A DNA stretch of 21,117 nt from an uncultured Fretibacterium sp. (GTDB lineage Bacteria; Synergistota; Synergistia; Synergistales; Aminobacteriaceae). Positions 1 to 7,054 of this stretch are shown piece by piece; the first letter of the stretch is position 1, and each line of letters opens with the position of its first letter. The position numbers and the translations under genes were made by a program. The stretch lies in the NCBI GenBank assembly GCA_905373185.1, contig CAJPSE010000007.1, positions 1 through 21,117 of the forward strand, given 5' to 3'. The notes beneath the pieces are model-generated. The model saw only the letters and a list, made by a program, of their open reading frames with translations, was not told where the DNA came from and searched no databases.

Positions 1-34
1 GGGGCCGCCGCTATCCTGATAGCGGCGTGGGGGT

Positions 35-63
35 ATGGGGGCTTCGCCCCCATGTTAATTTTT
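35..63 (+). terminator. Probable terminator of a gene left of the window
   Basis: ATGGGGGC (35-42) pairs perfectly with GCCCCCAT (46-53) across a TTC loop, and GTTAATTTTT follows. A second perfect hairpin (7-15 with 18-26) lies just before it. The arrangement fits an intrinsic terminator read rightwards, but the gene it would serve is not in the window. Tandem G/C hairpins like these can also be dispersed repeats. Confidence 0.45.
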
Positions 64-155
64 AGGGAAGCGCTGTAGACTTTTGCCTATAGATATTTCG
101 CATATTTACACCTTAGAAAATATGCGATTTTGTTTTAATCAGCGCTTCCCTAAAA
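60..155. repeat. 96-bp element with 16-bp terminal inverted repeats and an inner hairpin
   Basis: TTTTAGGGAAGCGCTG (60-75) is the exact reverse complement of 140-155. The AT-rich interior contains a second perfect inverted repeat, TCGCATATTT (98-107) with AAATATGCGA (118-127). No ORF fits inside. The architecture suggests a miniature inverted-repeat transposable element or a structured RNA. I see no clear target-site duplication, so the mobile-element reading is inference. Confidence 0.45.
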
Positions 156-232
156 TATCCGTAACAGCGGATTCCAGAGTATTTTAACAGAGAGGAGGCA
201 AACGGTAAGACGAAGCCGCCGCGGCGACGGAC

Positions 233-267
233 GAAAAACGGGCCGGAGCGCCCACGCTCCGGCCCGT
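233..267 (-). terminator. Intrinsic terminator of the binding-protein gene
   Basis: A 13-bp perfect stem (238-250 with 255-267) closes a 4-base loop. Read on the minus strand it is followed directly by five T residues (the A run at 233-237). It lies about 85 bp beyond the stop codon of the minus-strand binding-protein gene and points the right way to end that transcript. Confidence 0.85.
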
Positions 268-352
268 CCCCATACCCGGTCAATCGGTCTATCGAATCAT
301 CCCATTCATTCCATGCGAGGATTCATTCCGAGCCACAATCCTCAGCGCCGCC

Positions 353-1519
353 TCATTGGGCCCCCTCGGGCTTCCACTGCTCCAGAAAGACCAGCTTGCC
401 ATCCTTCGCCCCCAGGACGGACGCCGGCTTGTTCAGAGGGTCATGGGTCTCCTTGTTCACCGTCCAGACGAAATGCGTGACCTTGAAATCCCGAGTATTC
501 TCGAGGGCATCCCGAATGGCCGGCCCCTCGGCGACGCCCGCCGTCTCGATCGCATGGGCGATCATCAAAACGACATCGTAGGCAAGGACGACGTTCAACA
601 CCTCCGTAGCGTCCCGATCGTACTCCTTTCTGAAGGCTGCCTTGAGGGGGTCGAGAACCGGGTCATCCGCGTTCATGGGATACACCCAATAGGTTCCCTC
701 CATGGCCTTGCCCGCGATCTCGAACATGTTGGGGCTGTACCCGTCCCCGCCCATGAAGAGGGGCTTCCAGTCCATCTCAGCGGCCTGCTTGATCACGAGC
801 CCCATTTCCTTATAGTACATCGTCAGCGCCACCGCGTCGGCCCCCCACTCACGGGCCGCCGTCAGTTGCGCGCGAAAATCGACGTCCCCACCACGGAAAC
901 CCCAGAATTGACTCTCGACCCCAAAGGCATCCGCCGTCCTCTTGACAAACTCCGCCAGCCCCTCGGAGTATGCGTCTCCTACATCGCCGATGATCGCCAG
1001 CTTTTTGGCCCCGCACTTCTTGATGAGGTAGTCCGCTATCACCTTTCCCTGATAAGGGTCCGTGTAGACGATGCGGAACATGTAGGGCCGCACCTTTCCC
1101 GTGTCCGGGTCCACCGTCACCGCCGGGTTCGTCGCCGTGCTCGAGACGACAGGGACCTGTCCCCTGTCGGCAATGGGTGCGACGGCAATCTGAATGCCGC
1201 TGTAGTTGCTTCCCCCAATAGCAACGACCTTATCGTCGTAGATCAGCCTGCGGATGGCGCTGACCCCCTCCTCGGGCTTCCCCTTGACGTCGTAGCAGAC
1301 CAGCTCGAGCGGCCGCCCCAGCACGCCCCCCTTGGCGTTGATGTCCTTGACGGCCAGGAGCGCCCCTTCGCGCTCGTGCTGTCCCCATGTCGCCCCCTCG
1401 CCCGTCAGGGTCGCCATATAGCCAATCCTGATGGGCTCCGCGGCAAGTCCCTCCGACACCCACGCGAAGAACGACGCGACAGCCGCCAGCACCGCTGCAA
1501 ATTGCCCCACACGTTTCAT
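353..1519 (-). CDS. ABC transporter substrate-binding protein, Leu/Ile/Val (LivK) type
   Basis: This is a periplasmic ligand-binding protein of the type I fold (Peripla_BP_6 family) that would deliver an amino acid or related ligand to an ABC permease. The 388-residue product starts with a clear signal peptide: Lys-Arg, a hydrophobic stretch to about residue 24, and an Ala-Ala cleavage site near residue 27. The mature N-terminus (IRIGYMATLTGEGATWGQ) is typical of the family, followed by the IRRLIYDDKVVAIGG and VPVVSSTATNP segments of lobe 1. A GGGGAGGAGAG ribosome site (1524-1534) supports the ATG at 1519. No permease or ATPase gene is in view, so it may be an orphan binding protein or its partners lie elsewhere. 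It is divergent from a GntR regulator that probably controls it. The family is confident; the ligand cannot be told. Confidence 0.9.
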   Translation of the reverse strand: MKRVGQFAAVLAAVASFFAWVSEGLAAEPIRIGYMATLTGEGATWGQHEREGALLAVKDINAKGGVLGRPLELVCYDVKGKPEEGVSAIRRLIYDDKVVAIGGSNYSGIQIAVAPIADRGQVPVVSSTATNPAVTVDPDTGKVRPYMFRIVYTDPYQGKVIADYLIKKCGAKKLAIIGDVGDAYSEGLAEFVKRTADAFGVESQFWGFRGGDVDFRAQLTAAREWGADAVALTMYYKEMGLVIKQAAEMDWKPLFMGGDGYSPNMFEIAGKAMEGTYWVYPMNADDPVLDPLKAAFRKEYDRDATEVLNVVLAYDVVLMIAHAIETAGVAEGPAIRDALENTRDFKVTHFVWTVNKETHDPLNKPASVLGAKDGKLVFLEQWKPEGAQ

Positions 1520-1600
1520 CCCGCTCTCCTCCCCTACGCTTCAAGTCCCTGTCGGCCCGCTGGAAACGCCAAAGGCGAAAGCCGAACATCGGGCACGTGT

Positions 1601-1629
1601 ATTATACTTTTGTTTATAGATAAAAGCAA
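1601..1629 (-). promoter_or_regulatory. Sigma-70-type promoter of the binding-protein gene
   Basis: On the minus strand, TTGCTT (1629-1624) and TATAAT (1606-1601) are separated by exactly 17 bp. The transcript would start roughly 75 bp before the ATG at 1519. The spacer is occupied by an imperfect palindrome, so a repressor there would block RNA polymerase. Confidence 0.65.
1607..1626. promoter_or_regulatory. Candidate operator, 20-bp imperfect palindrome
   Basis: CTTTT and AAAAG flank a TATA-containing core, and 16 of 20 positions are symmetric. The site lies between the -35 and -10 of the binding-protein promoter and next to the gntR gene, the usual place for a GntR-family autoregulated operator. 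Assignment to this GntR protein is inference. Confidence 0.45.
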
Positions 1630-1636
1630 TAAGAAA

Positions 1637-1648
1637 AATAAATTTATT
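1637..1648. promoter_or_regulatory. AT-only palindrome, possible second operator
   Basis: AATAAATTTATT is a perfect 12-bp palindrome whose flanks extend partial symmetry out to AAGA and TCTT. It sits just upstream of the -35 box of the binding-protein promoter. It could be a second regulator site or simply an AT-rich UP-like element. Confidence 0.3.
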
Positions 1649-1696
1649 ATCTTGAGATCTTCGGCGGTGCGGGGCCCGGAGCCCGGCGACATGCAC

Positions 1697-1702
1697 TATA
1701 AT
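1697..1702 (+). promoter_or_regulatory. Possible -10 box for gntR
   Basis: A perfect TATAAT lies 62 bp before the gntR ATG at 1764. No recognisable -35 hexamer is present at 16 to 18 bp upstream (the sequence there is GC-rich), so this is a weak promoter call. Confidence 0.35.
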
Positions 1703-1754
1703 GAAACGAACGTGCAGCTTATCCTCGAACGGCTCGGTCCCCTCGTGAAAGGAC

Positions 1755-1808
1755 GTGGAAGCCATGAAAATGGAAGCCATGAAAGCGGAAGCCATGGAAA
1801 CGGAGGCC
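1755..1808 (+). repeat. Three tandem 15-bp units at the gntR start
   Basis: GTGGAAGCCATGAAA, ATGGAAGCCATGAAA and GCGGAAGCCATGGAA follow one another, with a partial fourth copy (ACGGAGGCC). They encode a Met/Glu/Ala/Lys-rich N-terminal tail unlike the rest of the family and create several in-frame start codons (1755 GTG, 1764, 1770 and 1779 ATG). Confidence 0.8.
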
Positions 1809-2483
1809 CCCTATCGCTCCCTGGAACGGCTCATTCCTATCCATCTCAAGGACAACCCGGCCCCCTACTACATCGCCAACATCCTTCGGGAGGCCATCTA
1901 TCGCGGCCTGCTGGCGGACGGGGAGCCCCTGCATCAGAGCCTGCTCGCGGAACGCCTCAAGGTCAGCCCCATCCCCCTGCGCGAGGCGCTCCGCCTGCTG
2001 GAGACGGAGGGGCTGGTCGATTTCCGCGGCCGGCGCGGGGCCGTGGTCACGGGCCTGAGCGCCGGGGAGACGCGCGAAATATACGAGATGCTCGCGGCCC
2101 TGGAGACGAACGTCCTGCGCATCGCCTTCCCCTCCATAACGGAGAGGACGATGGCCGCGGCGGAGAAGCTCCTCGACAAGATGGAGGCGGAGCCGGACTG
2201 CATCGTCTGGAGAGAGCAGAACATCCTGTTTCACACCCTGCTCTACGAGTCCGCCGACCGTCCCATGACGCTCGACCACATCGCCCGGCTTCGGCAGCAG
2301 GTGGACCGGTATATCCGTCTGCATCTCGCCTCCATGAGGGAGGAGTCCGAGGCCCAACACAGGGCCATCCTCGAGGCCGTCAAGGCCAGGGACCGCAGCG
2401 CCGCGCTCGAGGCTTTGTCCCGGCACCTGGAGAAGACATCCCGGGAGCTGCAAAACTATATGGGCAAGGAGGAGGAGGAATGA
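1764..2483 (+). CDS. GntR-family transcriptional regulator, FCD (FadR-like) subfamily
   Basis: This is a DNA-binding regulator that senses a small acid or a metal-bound ligand. From the ATG at 1764 it has 239 residues: a winged helix-turn-helix at about 35-100 (ILREAIYRGLLADGEPLHQS, then the recognition helix around VSPIPLREALRLLETEGLV), followed by an all-helical FCD domain at about 105-228. Candidate metal-ligand histidines are H157, H199 and H221. AAAGGA at 1748-1753 lies 10 bp before 1764, which is why I prefer that start; a GTG at 1755 also opens the frame. The N-terminal 15 or so residues come from a 15-bp tandem repeat. The gene heads the 1764-5280 operon and diverges from the binding-protein gene, the probable target along with its own operon. 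Confidence 0.88.
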   Translation: MKMEAMKAEAMETEAPYRSLERLIPIHLKDNPAPYYIANILREAIYRGLLADGEPLHQSLLAERLKVSPIPLREALRLLETEGLVDFRGRRGAVVTGLSAGETREIYEMLAALETNVLRIAFPSITERTMAAAEKLLDKMEAEPDCIVWREQNILFHTLLYESADRPMTLDHIARLRQQVDRYIRLHLASMREESEAQHRAILEAVKARDRSAALEALSRHLEKTSRELQNYMGKEEEE

Positions 2484-2484
2484 C

Positions 2485-2790
2485 ATGGAAAAGACCACCG
2501 GCACCGCTCCGCGGAGGCGGCCCGGAATCGTCCTCACCCTGATCGAACGCAGGGGGCCCCACGGCTGCCACAGAGGGCACAGGGTCGGGGACACCTTCGA
2601 CTACGACACCGAACGCGGCAAGCTCTGTCCCATGGCCCTGCACTCGGGCTTTCCCTACATCGACATCCTGCGCTATGGGGGCTCCATCCCTCCGTGCAGG
2701 AGCACGGGCTCCGTGGCGTTCTGCTGCCCCGACCCGGACGTGATCAACGTCTTTCGCATCGATGTGGTCCCAGCCGACGAAGCCCGATGA
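2485..2790 (+). CDS. TIGR04076-like small Cys-containing protein, function unknown
   Basis: This 101-residue protein resembles the uncharacterised TIGR04076 family. It has a basic N-terminus, then the CHRGHRVGDTF segment, a central CPMALHSGFPYIDILRYGG block and a C-terminal CCPDPDVINVFRID motif. Five cysteines in a small cytosolic protein hint at metal or redox chemistry, but no activity is established for the family to my knowledge. The ATG comes one base after the gntR stop, and its GGAGGAGGA site (2467-2475) is inside the gntR end, so the two are translationally coupled. Members of this family often sit near regulators and metabolic enzymes, which is the case here. The family assignment is from memory of the motif pattern. 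Confidence 0.7.
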   Translation: MEKTTGTAPRRRPGIVLTLIERRGPHGCHRGHRVGDTFDYDTERGKLCPMALHSGFPYIDILRYGGSIPPCRSTGSVAFCCPDPDVINVFRIDVVPADEAR

Positions 2791-2863
2791 GAACGGCTCC
2801 GTCCCCCCGCCCGAAGCGGCGGGATACCTTTTTTCGAACCCCTTTCAGGAGGTACTCACGTTC

Positions 2864-4822
2864 ATGAAACGCCCTGTCGAACACAAGGATCTTCTCGGCT
2901 TTCACTTCCTCTCGACCCCCGCATTCTCCCCCGACGGGGAGAGGGTCGCCTACCGCGTCAGCCGCCCCGACCTGGAGAAGAACGGCTATGCGTCGGACAT
3001 CTGGATAGCCGACCTCACCACGGGGACGAACAGGCGGCTGACCGCCTCCGGCTCGGAGCAATTCTTCTGTTGGAGCCTCGACGGGGCGCAGATCGTCTTC
3101 GCCTCGAAGCGTGGCGACCCCAAGTGCTCCCATGTAAAGGCAAACGCCGCGACCCGTTTCTACTCCATCGACGTCGACGGCGGCGAGGCGAAGCCCCTCT
3201 TCGAGATCCCACACGCCGCAAACGCCATCCAGGCGCTCCCCGGGGAGCGCTACCTGATCACGGCGATCTTCGAGCGCGAGTGCGACAGCCAAAATGCCGA
3301 GAGTGCGGACATGATGGTCTTCGAGCAGCTTCCCTTCATGGCCAACGGCAAGGGCTACATCGGGCAGCGGCGCACCGGACTGGGCGTCTACGACCGGGCG
3401 AAGGGCGAATTCACGCGCCTGACCCCGCCCCTGATGGACGTCGCACGGACGGTTCTGAACGAGAAGCGCACCGCCGCGCTGCTCGTGGCCTCGGACTACA
3501 GGGACGTCAAGCTCCCCGACAACGCCGTCTACGAGCTGGACCTCGCCTCGGGGGACTGCCGGTGCCTTACGCCGGGCCTGGCCTACACCTTCAAGCACGC
3601 CGCCTGGAGCGACGGCGAGGTCGTCGTCACCGCCACGGACCGCAGGAGCACGGGCGTCAATCAAAACGCGCGGGTCTACCACCTGAGGGACGGCAGGCTC
3701 GGCTGCCTGACCCCGGAGCTCGACTCCAGCCTGGGACACGCCATCGTGGCGGACTCCGGCTACGGCTGCTCGGACCTGAGCGGGGCCATCTTCCCCAGCG
3801 GCATGGGGCTGATCTGCTGCACCACCGACGTCATGAAGAGCCGCATCTGCTCCGTGACGCCGGACGGACGTCTGAAGACCCTGACCTCGTCCGTCTCCGC
3901 CGTCATCGACTACGCGGTATCGGACCGCCGCATCGCCTACGTCGCCTACGAGGGGCTGAACCTCCCGGAGCTCCACATTCTGGAGGGGGGCGCCGAGAGG
4001 CGCGTCACCGCCTTCAACCGGCCGCTCTTCGAGAAACTGAGCCTGTCGCAGCCCATCCACGTCTCGGTGGATAATGGAGACGGATGGGTCCTGGACGGAT
4101 GGTACATGCGCCCCGTCAACTTCCGCGAGGGGGAGAGGTACCCCACGATCCTGCACATCCACGGCGGACCCAAGGCCGCCTTCGGGGACGTGTACCATCA
4201 CGAGATGCAGTGCTGGGCCGCACGGGGCTACGCCGTCATCTACTGCAACCCCCGGGGCGGCGACGGACGGGGCAGCGCGTTCGAGGACATCCGCGGACGC
4301 TACGGGGACGCCGACTACCGGGACCTGATGGCCTTCACGGACTGGTGCGTCAAGAACCTGAAGTTCGTCGATCCCGAGCGGCTGGGGGTGACCGGCGGCT
4401 CCTACGGCGGCTACATGACGAACTGGATCGTCACCCATACGGACCGCTTCAAGGCGGCCGTCTCCCAGCGGGGCATCGCGAACTGGGTCTCCAAGTTCGG
4501 GGGCTGCGACATCGGCTACTACTACGTCGAGGACCAGCACCTGGGAACGCCCTGGAAGAATGCTGAGGCCGCGTGGGCGGAGTCGCCCGTGCGATACGCC
4601 GATCGGGCCCGGACCCCCACCCTCTTCATCCATTCGACCGAGGATTTCCGCTGCGAGCTGAATCAGGGCTTCCAGATGTTCACCGCCCTGAAGGTCCTGG
4701 GCGTGGAGGCCAGAATGTGCGTGTTCAAGGGCGAGAACCACGAGCTCAGCCGATCGGGAAAGCCCAAAAACCGCCTGGCGCGTCTGCAGGAGATCTGCGC
4801 CTGGTTCGACTCGCACCTTTAG
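2864..4822 (+). CDS. S9-family serine peptidase (prolyl oligopeptidase / acylaminoacyl-peptidase type)
   Basis: This is a cytosolic serine peptidase expected to trim short peptides or remove acylated N-terminal residues. The 652-residue product has an N-terminal beta-propeller (roughly 1-380, with TolB/WD40-like blades such as FSPDGERVAYRVSRPD) and a C-terminal alpha/beta-hydrolase domain. The nucleophile S513 lies in GGSYGGYM, with D594 in STEDFRC and H626 in GENHELS completing the triad; the oxyanion-region HGGPKAAFGD is present. The open frame extends to a GTG at 2762, but AGGAGG at 2847-2852 with 11 bp spacing to the ATG at 2864 decides the start, and the extra 34 residues look unlike the family. 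There is no signal peptide. It sits third in the gntR operon, suggesting peptide or amino-acid-derivative catabolism tied to the neighbouring binding protein. Confidence 0.9.
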   Translation: MKRPVEHKDLLGFHFLSTPAFSPDGERVAYRVSRPDLEKNGYASDIWIADLTTGTNRRLTASGSEQFFCWSLDGAQIVFASKRGDPKCSHVKANAATRFYSIDVDGGEAKPLFEIPHAANAIQALPGERYLITAIFERECDSQNAESADMMVFEQLPFMANGKGYIGQRRTGLGVYDRAKGEFTRLTPPLMDVARTVLNEKRTAALLVASDYRDVKLPDNAVYELDLASGDCRCLTPGLAYTFKHAAWSDGEVVVTATDRRSTGVNQNARVYHLRDGRLGCLTPELDSSLGHAIVADSGYGCSDLSGAIFPSGMGLICCTTDVMKSRICSVTPDGRLKTLTSSVSAVIDYAVSDRRIAYVAYEGLNLPELHILEGGAERRVTAFNRPLFEKLSLSQPIHVSVDNGDGWVLDGWYMRPVNFREGERYPTILHIHGGPKAAFGDVYHHEMQCWAARGYAVIYCNPRGGDGRGSAFEDIRGRYGDADYRDLMAFTDWCVKNLKFVDPERLGVTGGSYGGYMTNWIVTHTDRFKAAVSQRGIANWVSKFGGCDIGYYYVEDQHLGTPWKNAEAAWAESPVRYADRARTPTLFIHSTEDFRCELNQGFQMFTALKVLGVEARMCVFKGENHELSRSGKPKNRLARLQEICAWFDSHL

Positions 4823-4848
4823 GGAAGGATACCGGAGGCTGAAACAAG

Positions 4849-5280
4849 ATGAACAAGATCACCTGCATCTGCCTGGGCGTCAGGAACATGGAGAAATCGA
4901 TGAAATTTTACCGGGACGGTCTGGGATTCAAAACGGACTGCAAGGAGGACAATCCGCCCGTATGCTTTTTCGATACGCCGGGGACGAAATTTGAATTGTA
5001 TCCCCTGGACCTCTTGGCAAAGGACATCGGCAAGGATGGTCCACTCCAAACAGGGAACGAATTTTGCGGCATTACCTTGGCATACAACGTAGCCGAGAAG
5101 AAGGAAGTCGATAAAACCATCGAGTTGGTCAGGAATGCGGGGGGGACCGTCGTGAAGGAACCGCAGGATGTCTTCTGGGGCGGCTATCACGCATATTTTT
5201 CCGACCCCGACGGCTATTGTTGGGAAGTGGCATGGGGGCCGAATTTTCAATTCGACGAGAACGGCTTGCTGAAATTTTAA
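4849..5280 (+). CDS. VOC superfamily (glyoxalase/bleomycin-resistance fold) protein
   Basis: This 143-residue single-unit vicinal-oxygen-chelate protein contains the usual pair of beta-alpha-beta-beta-beta modules. Module one includes MEKSMKFYRDGLGFKT and the metal-ligand candidate E in KFELYP. Module two ends in YFSDPDGYCWEVAWGP, the classic VOC C-terminal motif with the second Glu ligand. Such enzymes include glyoxalase I, dioxygenases, epimerases and drug-binding proteins; the substrate is not predictable here. GGAGG at 4834-4838 supports the ATG. It is the last gene of the gntR operon, 26 bp after the peptidase. Its codon use looks more AT-rich (many AAA, TTT, AAT) than its neighbours, hinting at a more recent arrival. 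Its stop is 11 bp from the convergent deacetylase stop, with no terminator between. Confidence 0.85.
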   Translation: MNKITCICLGVRNMEKSMKFYRDGLGFKTDCKEDNPPVCFFDTPGTKFELYPLDLLAKDIGKDGPLQTGNEFCGITLAYNVAEKKEVDKTIELVRNAGGTVVKEPQDVFWGGYHAYFSDPDGYCWEVAWGPNFQFDENGLLKF

Positions 5281-5291
5281 CGGTTCGACAA

Positions 5292-6143
5292 TCAGGGCGA
5301 TCGACCGCGCTCCAGCGACAGCAGCTCCTCCAGGGTGACGAACCGGAAGCCGCGGCGCAGCAATTCCGGGACGGCCTGCCGCACGCCCTCGGCCGTCCCG
5401 GATGCAGGACGGTTCATGTGGCACAGGACGATGTCCCCCGGCCGGACGGAGAGCAGCCTGCGCCTCACCACCCCCGCGGGGAGCGTCCCGCCCTCGTCCC
5501 CATTCACGCTAAACCCCGCAGCCCGACAGCCCAGCGCATCCAGGATGCGCAGGGCCACGTCGTCGTAGTGCGCGGTTCCCGATCGAAAGAAAAGCGGCCG
5601 ACGGCCCGTCATGGCCATGATGGGCCCGATGCCGGCCTCCACCTCCTCCACGGCCTCCGCGGCGCTCGCCGTCCCCCGGATTCCATAGGCCCGGCGGCTC
5701 GAGACCGACAGGGGACGGTGCTTCGCTCCGTGACTGCCGATCTCGAAGAGCGGGTTACCCGCGAGGGCCCTGGCCGTTTCCGGATGAGCGCGAATCCACC
5801 GCAGGTTGAGGAAGAGCGTCGCGGGGATCCTCTCCGACTCCAGAAAGGCGATCAGCCTCCGGTCGTAATCGTCATGGCCCCGCCTCGCCCCGCCACAGGC
5901 GTCGAACGTCAGGGCCACGACCCGGTCCTCCACGGAAGCCCGATGCAGGACCCCGGGAAGGTCCATCCCCCACGCCGAGGGGCGCTCCTTCGCGAAGCGT
6001 GTAGCGACGTCCCGAACCGGCGCCGCCGCGCCCGCACCGCAGGACACGGCCAGACACAACAGGGCCGCCAGCAGCGACCCCATGGGAAAAAGCCGCCCTC
6101 CATTCCACCCCCTATTACCCTTCCCGTCCTCTCTCCCGCTCAT
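5292..6143 (-). CDS. Polysaccharide deacetylase (NodB homology, CE4 family), exported
   Basis: This enzyme should remove acetyl groups from peptidoglycan or another N-acetylated glycan outside the cytoplasmic membrane. From the ATG at 6143 it is 283 residues with an N-terminal export signal (hydrophobic core about 20-41; C35 lies in a poor lipobox, so a secreted rather than lipid-anchored protein is likelier). CE4 motifs are present: TFDACGG (catalytic base D81), SHGAKHRP (metal ligands H138 and H142), RSGTAHYD, NGDEGGT and the final LCHMN His. Motif 1 reads DACGG instead of the commoner DDG. The frame opens at 6164, but GGGAGG at 6151-6156 has correct 7-bp spacing only for the ATG at 6143; the upstream ATGs at 6164 and 6149 have ribosome sites just one base away. 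This start region is a 15-bp tandem duplication. Confidence 0.87.
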   Translation of the reverse strand: MSGREDGKGNRGWNGGRLFPMGSLLAALLCLAVSCGAGAAAPVRDVATRFAKERPSAWGMDLPGVLHRASVEDRVVALTFDACGGARRGHDDYDRRLIAFLESERIPATLFLNLRWIRAHPETARALAGNPLFEIGSHGAKHRPLSVSSRRAYGIRGTASAAEAVEEVEAGIGPIMAMTGRRPLFFRSGTAHYDDVALRILDALGCRAAGFSVNGDEGGTLPAGVVRRRLLSVRPGDIVLCHMNRPASGTAEGVRQAVPELLRRGFRFVTLEELLSLERGRSP

Positions 6144-6170
6144 CTTCATTCCTCCCATCTTCATTCCTCC
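6141..6170 (-). repeat. Exact 2 x 15-bp tandem duplication containing ribosome site and start codon
   Basis: CATCTTCATTCCTCC occurs twice back to back (6141-6155 and 6156-6170). On the coding strand each unit is GGAGGAATGAAGATG, so the deacetylase gene has two Shine-Dalgarno sequences and four in-frame ATG codons (6164, 6158, 6149, 6143). Confidence 0.9.
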
Positions 6171-6250
6171 CGTCGGCGGCCCTCATGCCGGATACCGTGG
6201 GAAGACATAAAAACTGCCGGGAATTGCATGTTTTATCTCCCATTTCTTGC

Positions 6251-6279
6251 TTGACAAACACCGCAACCGGCCCTAGGAT
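6251..6279 (+). promoter_or_regulatory. Promoter of the DtxR/MntR-family gene
   Basis: TTGACA (6251-6256) and TAGGAT (6274-6279) are 17 bp apart, followed by an untranslated leader of about 75 bp to the ATG at 6362. I see no textbook DtxR or MntR box in this leader, so autoregulation cannot be asserted. Confidence 0.7.
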
Positions 6280-6361
6280 AACATGGTATTGTCTGTAAAC
6301 AAGGGTCCACGATGCCGCGAAGACTTCCGCATCAAACATTCAGACTGCCGAGGAGGACGCC

Positions 6362-7018
6362 ATGATTACGGCCCGCATAGAGGATTACCTGGAGGAACTG
6401 TTTCTTCTGGAGAGTACCGGACGCACCGTGACCGTGACGGACCTGGCGGAGCGCCTGAAGATCACGAAGGGGACAGTCACGGCCACGGTCCAGAAGCTCG
6501 TCGACCAGGGTTTTCTGAATCACGAACGGTACGGAGCGCTGCACCTGACGGACAGCGGGCGGCGCAAAGGGCTGGTCGTGTTCCGCCGGCACGAGGGTCT
6601 GAGGGCCTTCTTCCACGAGCTCCTGGGTCTGGACCGGGAGAAGTCCTCCGAGATGGCCTGCTGCATGGAGCACTACGTCGATGCCGTGACCGAGGAGCGG
6701 CTCTACGCCCTGCTCGAATATTTCCGGCGCGCCCGCGCGGAGCGGGACCCCTGGGTGGACGAGGCCTTCGCCGCACTCGAAAAGCCGATTCTTCTGCCGC
6801 TCCCCCTAACCCTTTCGCCGGAGGGGGCCAAGGGCCAGATCATCCGTATCACGGCCGACGAGCCGCTGCGTAAGAAGCTCTTGGACTCCGGGCTGACGTC
6901 CGGGACCAATATCACCCTGCTCCAGGTCAAGGATGGCGATTACACCCTGCAAGTGAAGAGACACACCGTGGACCTGCCGCTCAACGAGGCCGCGGCCGTC
7001 TGGATCCAGGCCAACTGA
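6362..7018 (+). CDS. DtxR/MntR-family metal-dependent transcriptional regulator with FeoA-like C-terminus
   Basis: This is a metalloregulator that binds DNA when loaded with Fe(II) or Mn(II). It has 218 residues: a winged helix-turn-helix at about 5-65 (TVTDLAERLKITKGTVTATVQKL), a dimerisation and metal domain at about 66-130, and an SH3/FeoA-like domain at about 135-218. By hand alignment the primary site has D8, E11, H77, E103 and H104, as in MntR, but C100 where MntR has a Glu, as in DtxR/IdeR. The ancillary-site positions of DtxR (Glu83, His98) are Arg and Ser here. This suggests an iron-responsive protein with a single main site; that is inference. A GAGGA motif precedes the ATG. It is a single-gene unit between a 17-bp-spaced promoter and an intrinsic terminator. 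Confidence 0.88.
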   Translation: MITARIEDYLEELFLLESTGRTVTVTDLAERLKITKGTVTATVQKLVDQGFLNHERYGALHLTDSGRRKGLVVFRRHEGLRAFFHELLGLDREKSSEMACCMEHYVDAVTEERLYALLEYFRRARAERDPWVDEAFAALEKPILLPLPLTLSPEGAKGQIIRITADEPLRKKLLDSGLTSGTNITLLQVKDGDYTLQVKRHTVDLPLNEAAAVWIQAN

Positions 7019-7054
7019 CGTTCGTTGGCCGCGCTCATACCGGCTCCGATATGG

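Larger units (their letters stand above)
1..352. other. Non-coding left edge with hairpins, inverted-repeat element and terminator
   Basis: No convincing gene is present in this 352-bp stretch. From left to right it holds a 9-bp hairpin (7-15 with 18-26), an 8-bp G/C hairpin followed by T-rich sequence (35-53), a 96-bp element bounded by 16-bp inverted repeats (60-155), an unremarkable 156-232 segment, and the strong terminator of the binding-protein gene (233-267). The remainder up to 352 has only a weak 7-bp inverted repeat (317-323 with 337-343). The gene upstream of position 1 lies outside the window. Confidence 0.7.

Noticed and set aside
317..343. GAGGATT/AATCCTC inverted repeat after the binding-protein stop
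   Set aside because: It has a 7-bp stem with a 13-base loop and no T run; the much stronger hairpin at 238-267 is the terminator.
356..2542. 728-codon plus-strand open frame
   Set aside because: It is antisense to the binding-protein gene and continues through the AT-rich promoter region into a shifted frame of gntR; the translation is Arg/Pro/Gly-rich with no domain. High GC makes such shadows common.
2744..4816. 690-codon minus-strand open frame
   Set aside because: It mirrors the S9 peptidase gene; the translation is Val/Gly/Ala/Arg-rich shadow sequence.
6280..6361. DtxR/MntR box for autoregulation of the metalloregulator
   Set aside because: I looked for the usual 19-bp palindromes in the leader and found none convincing.
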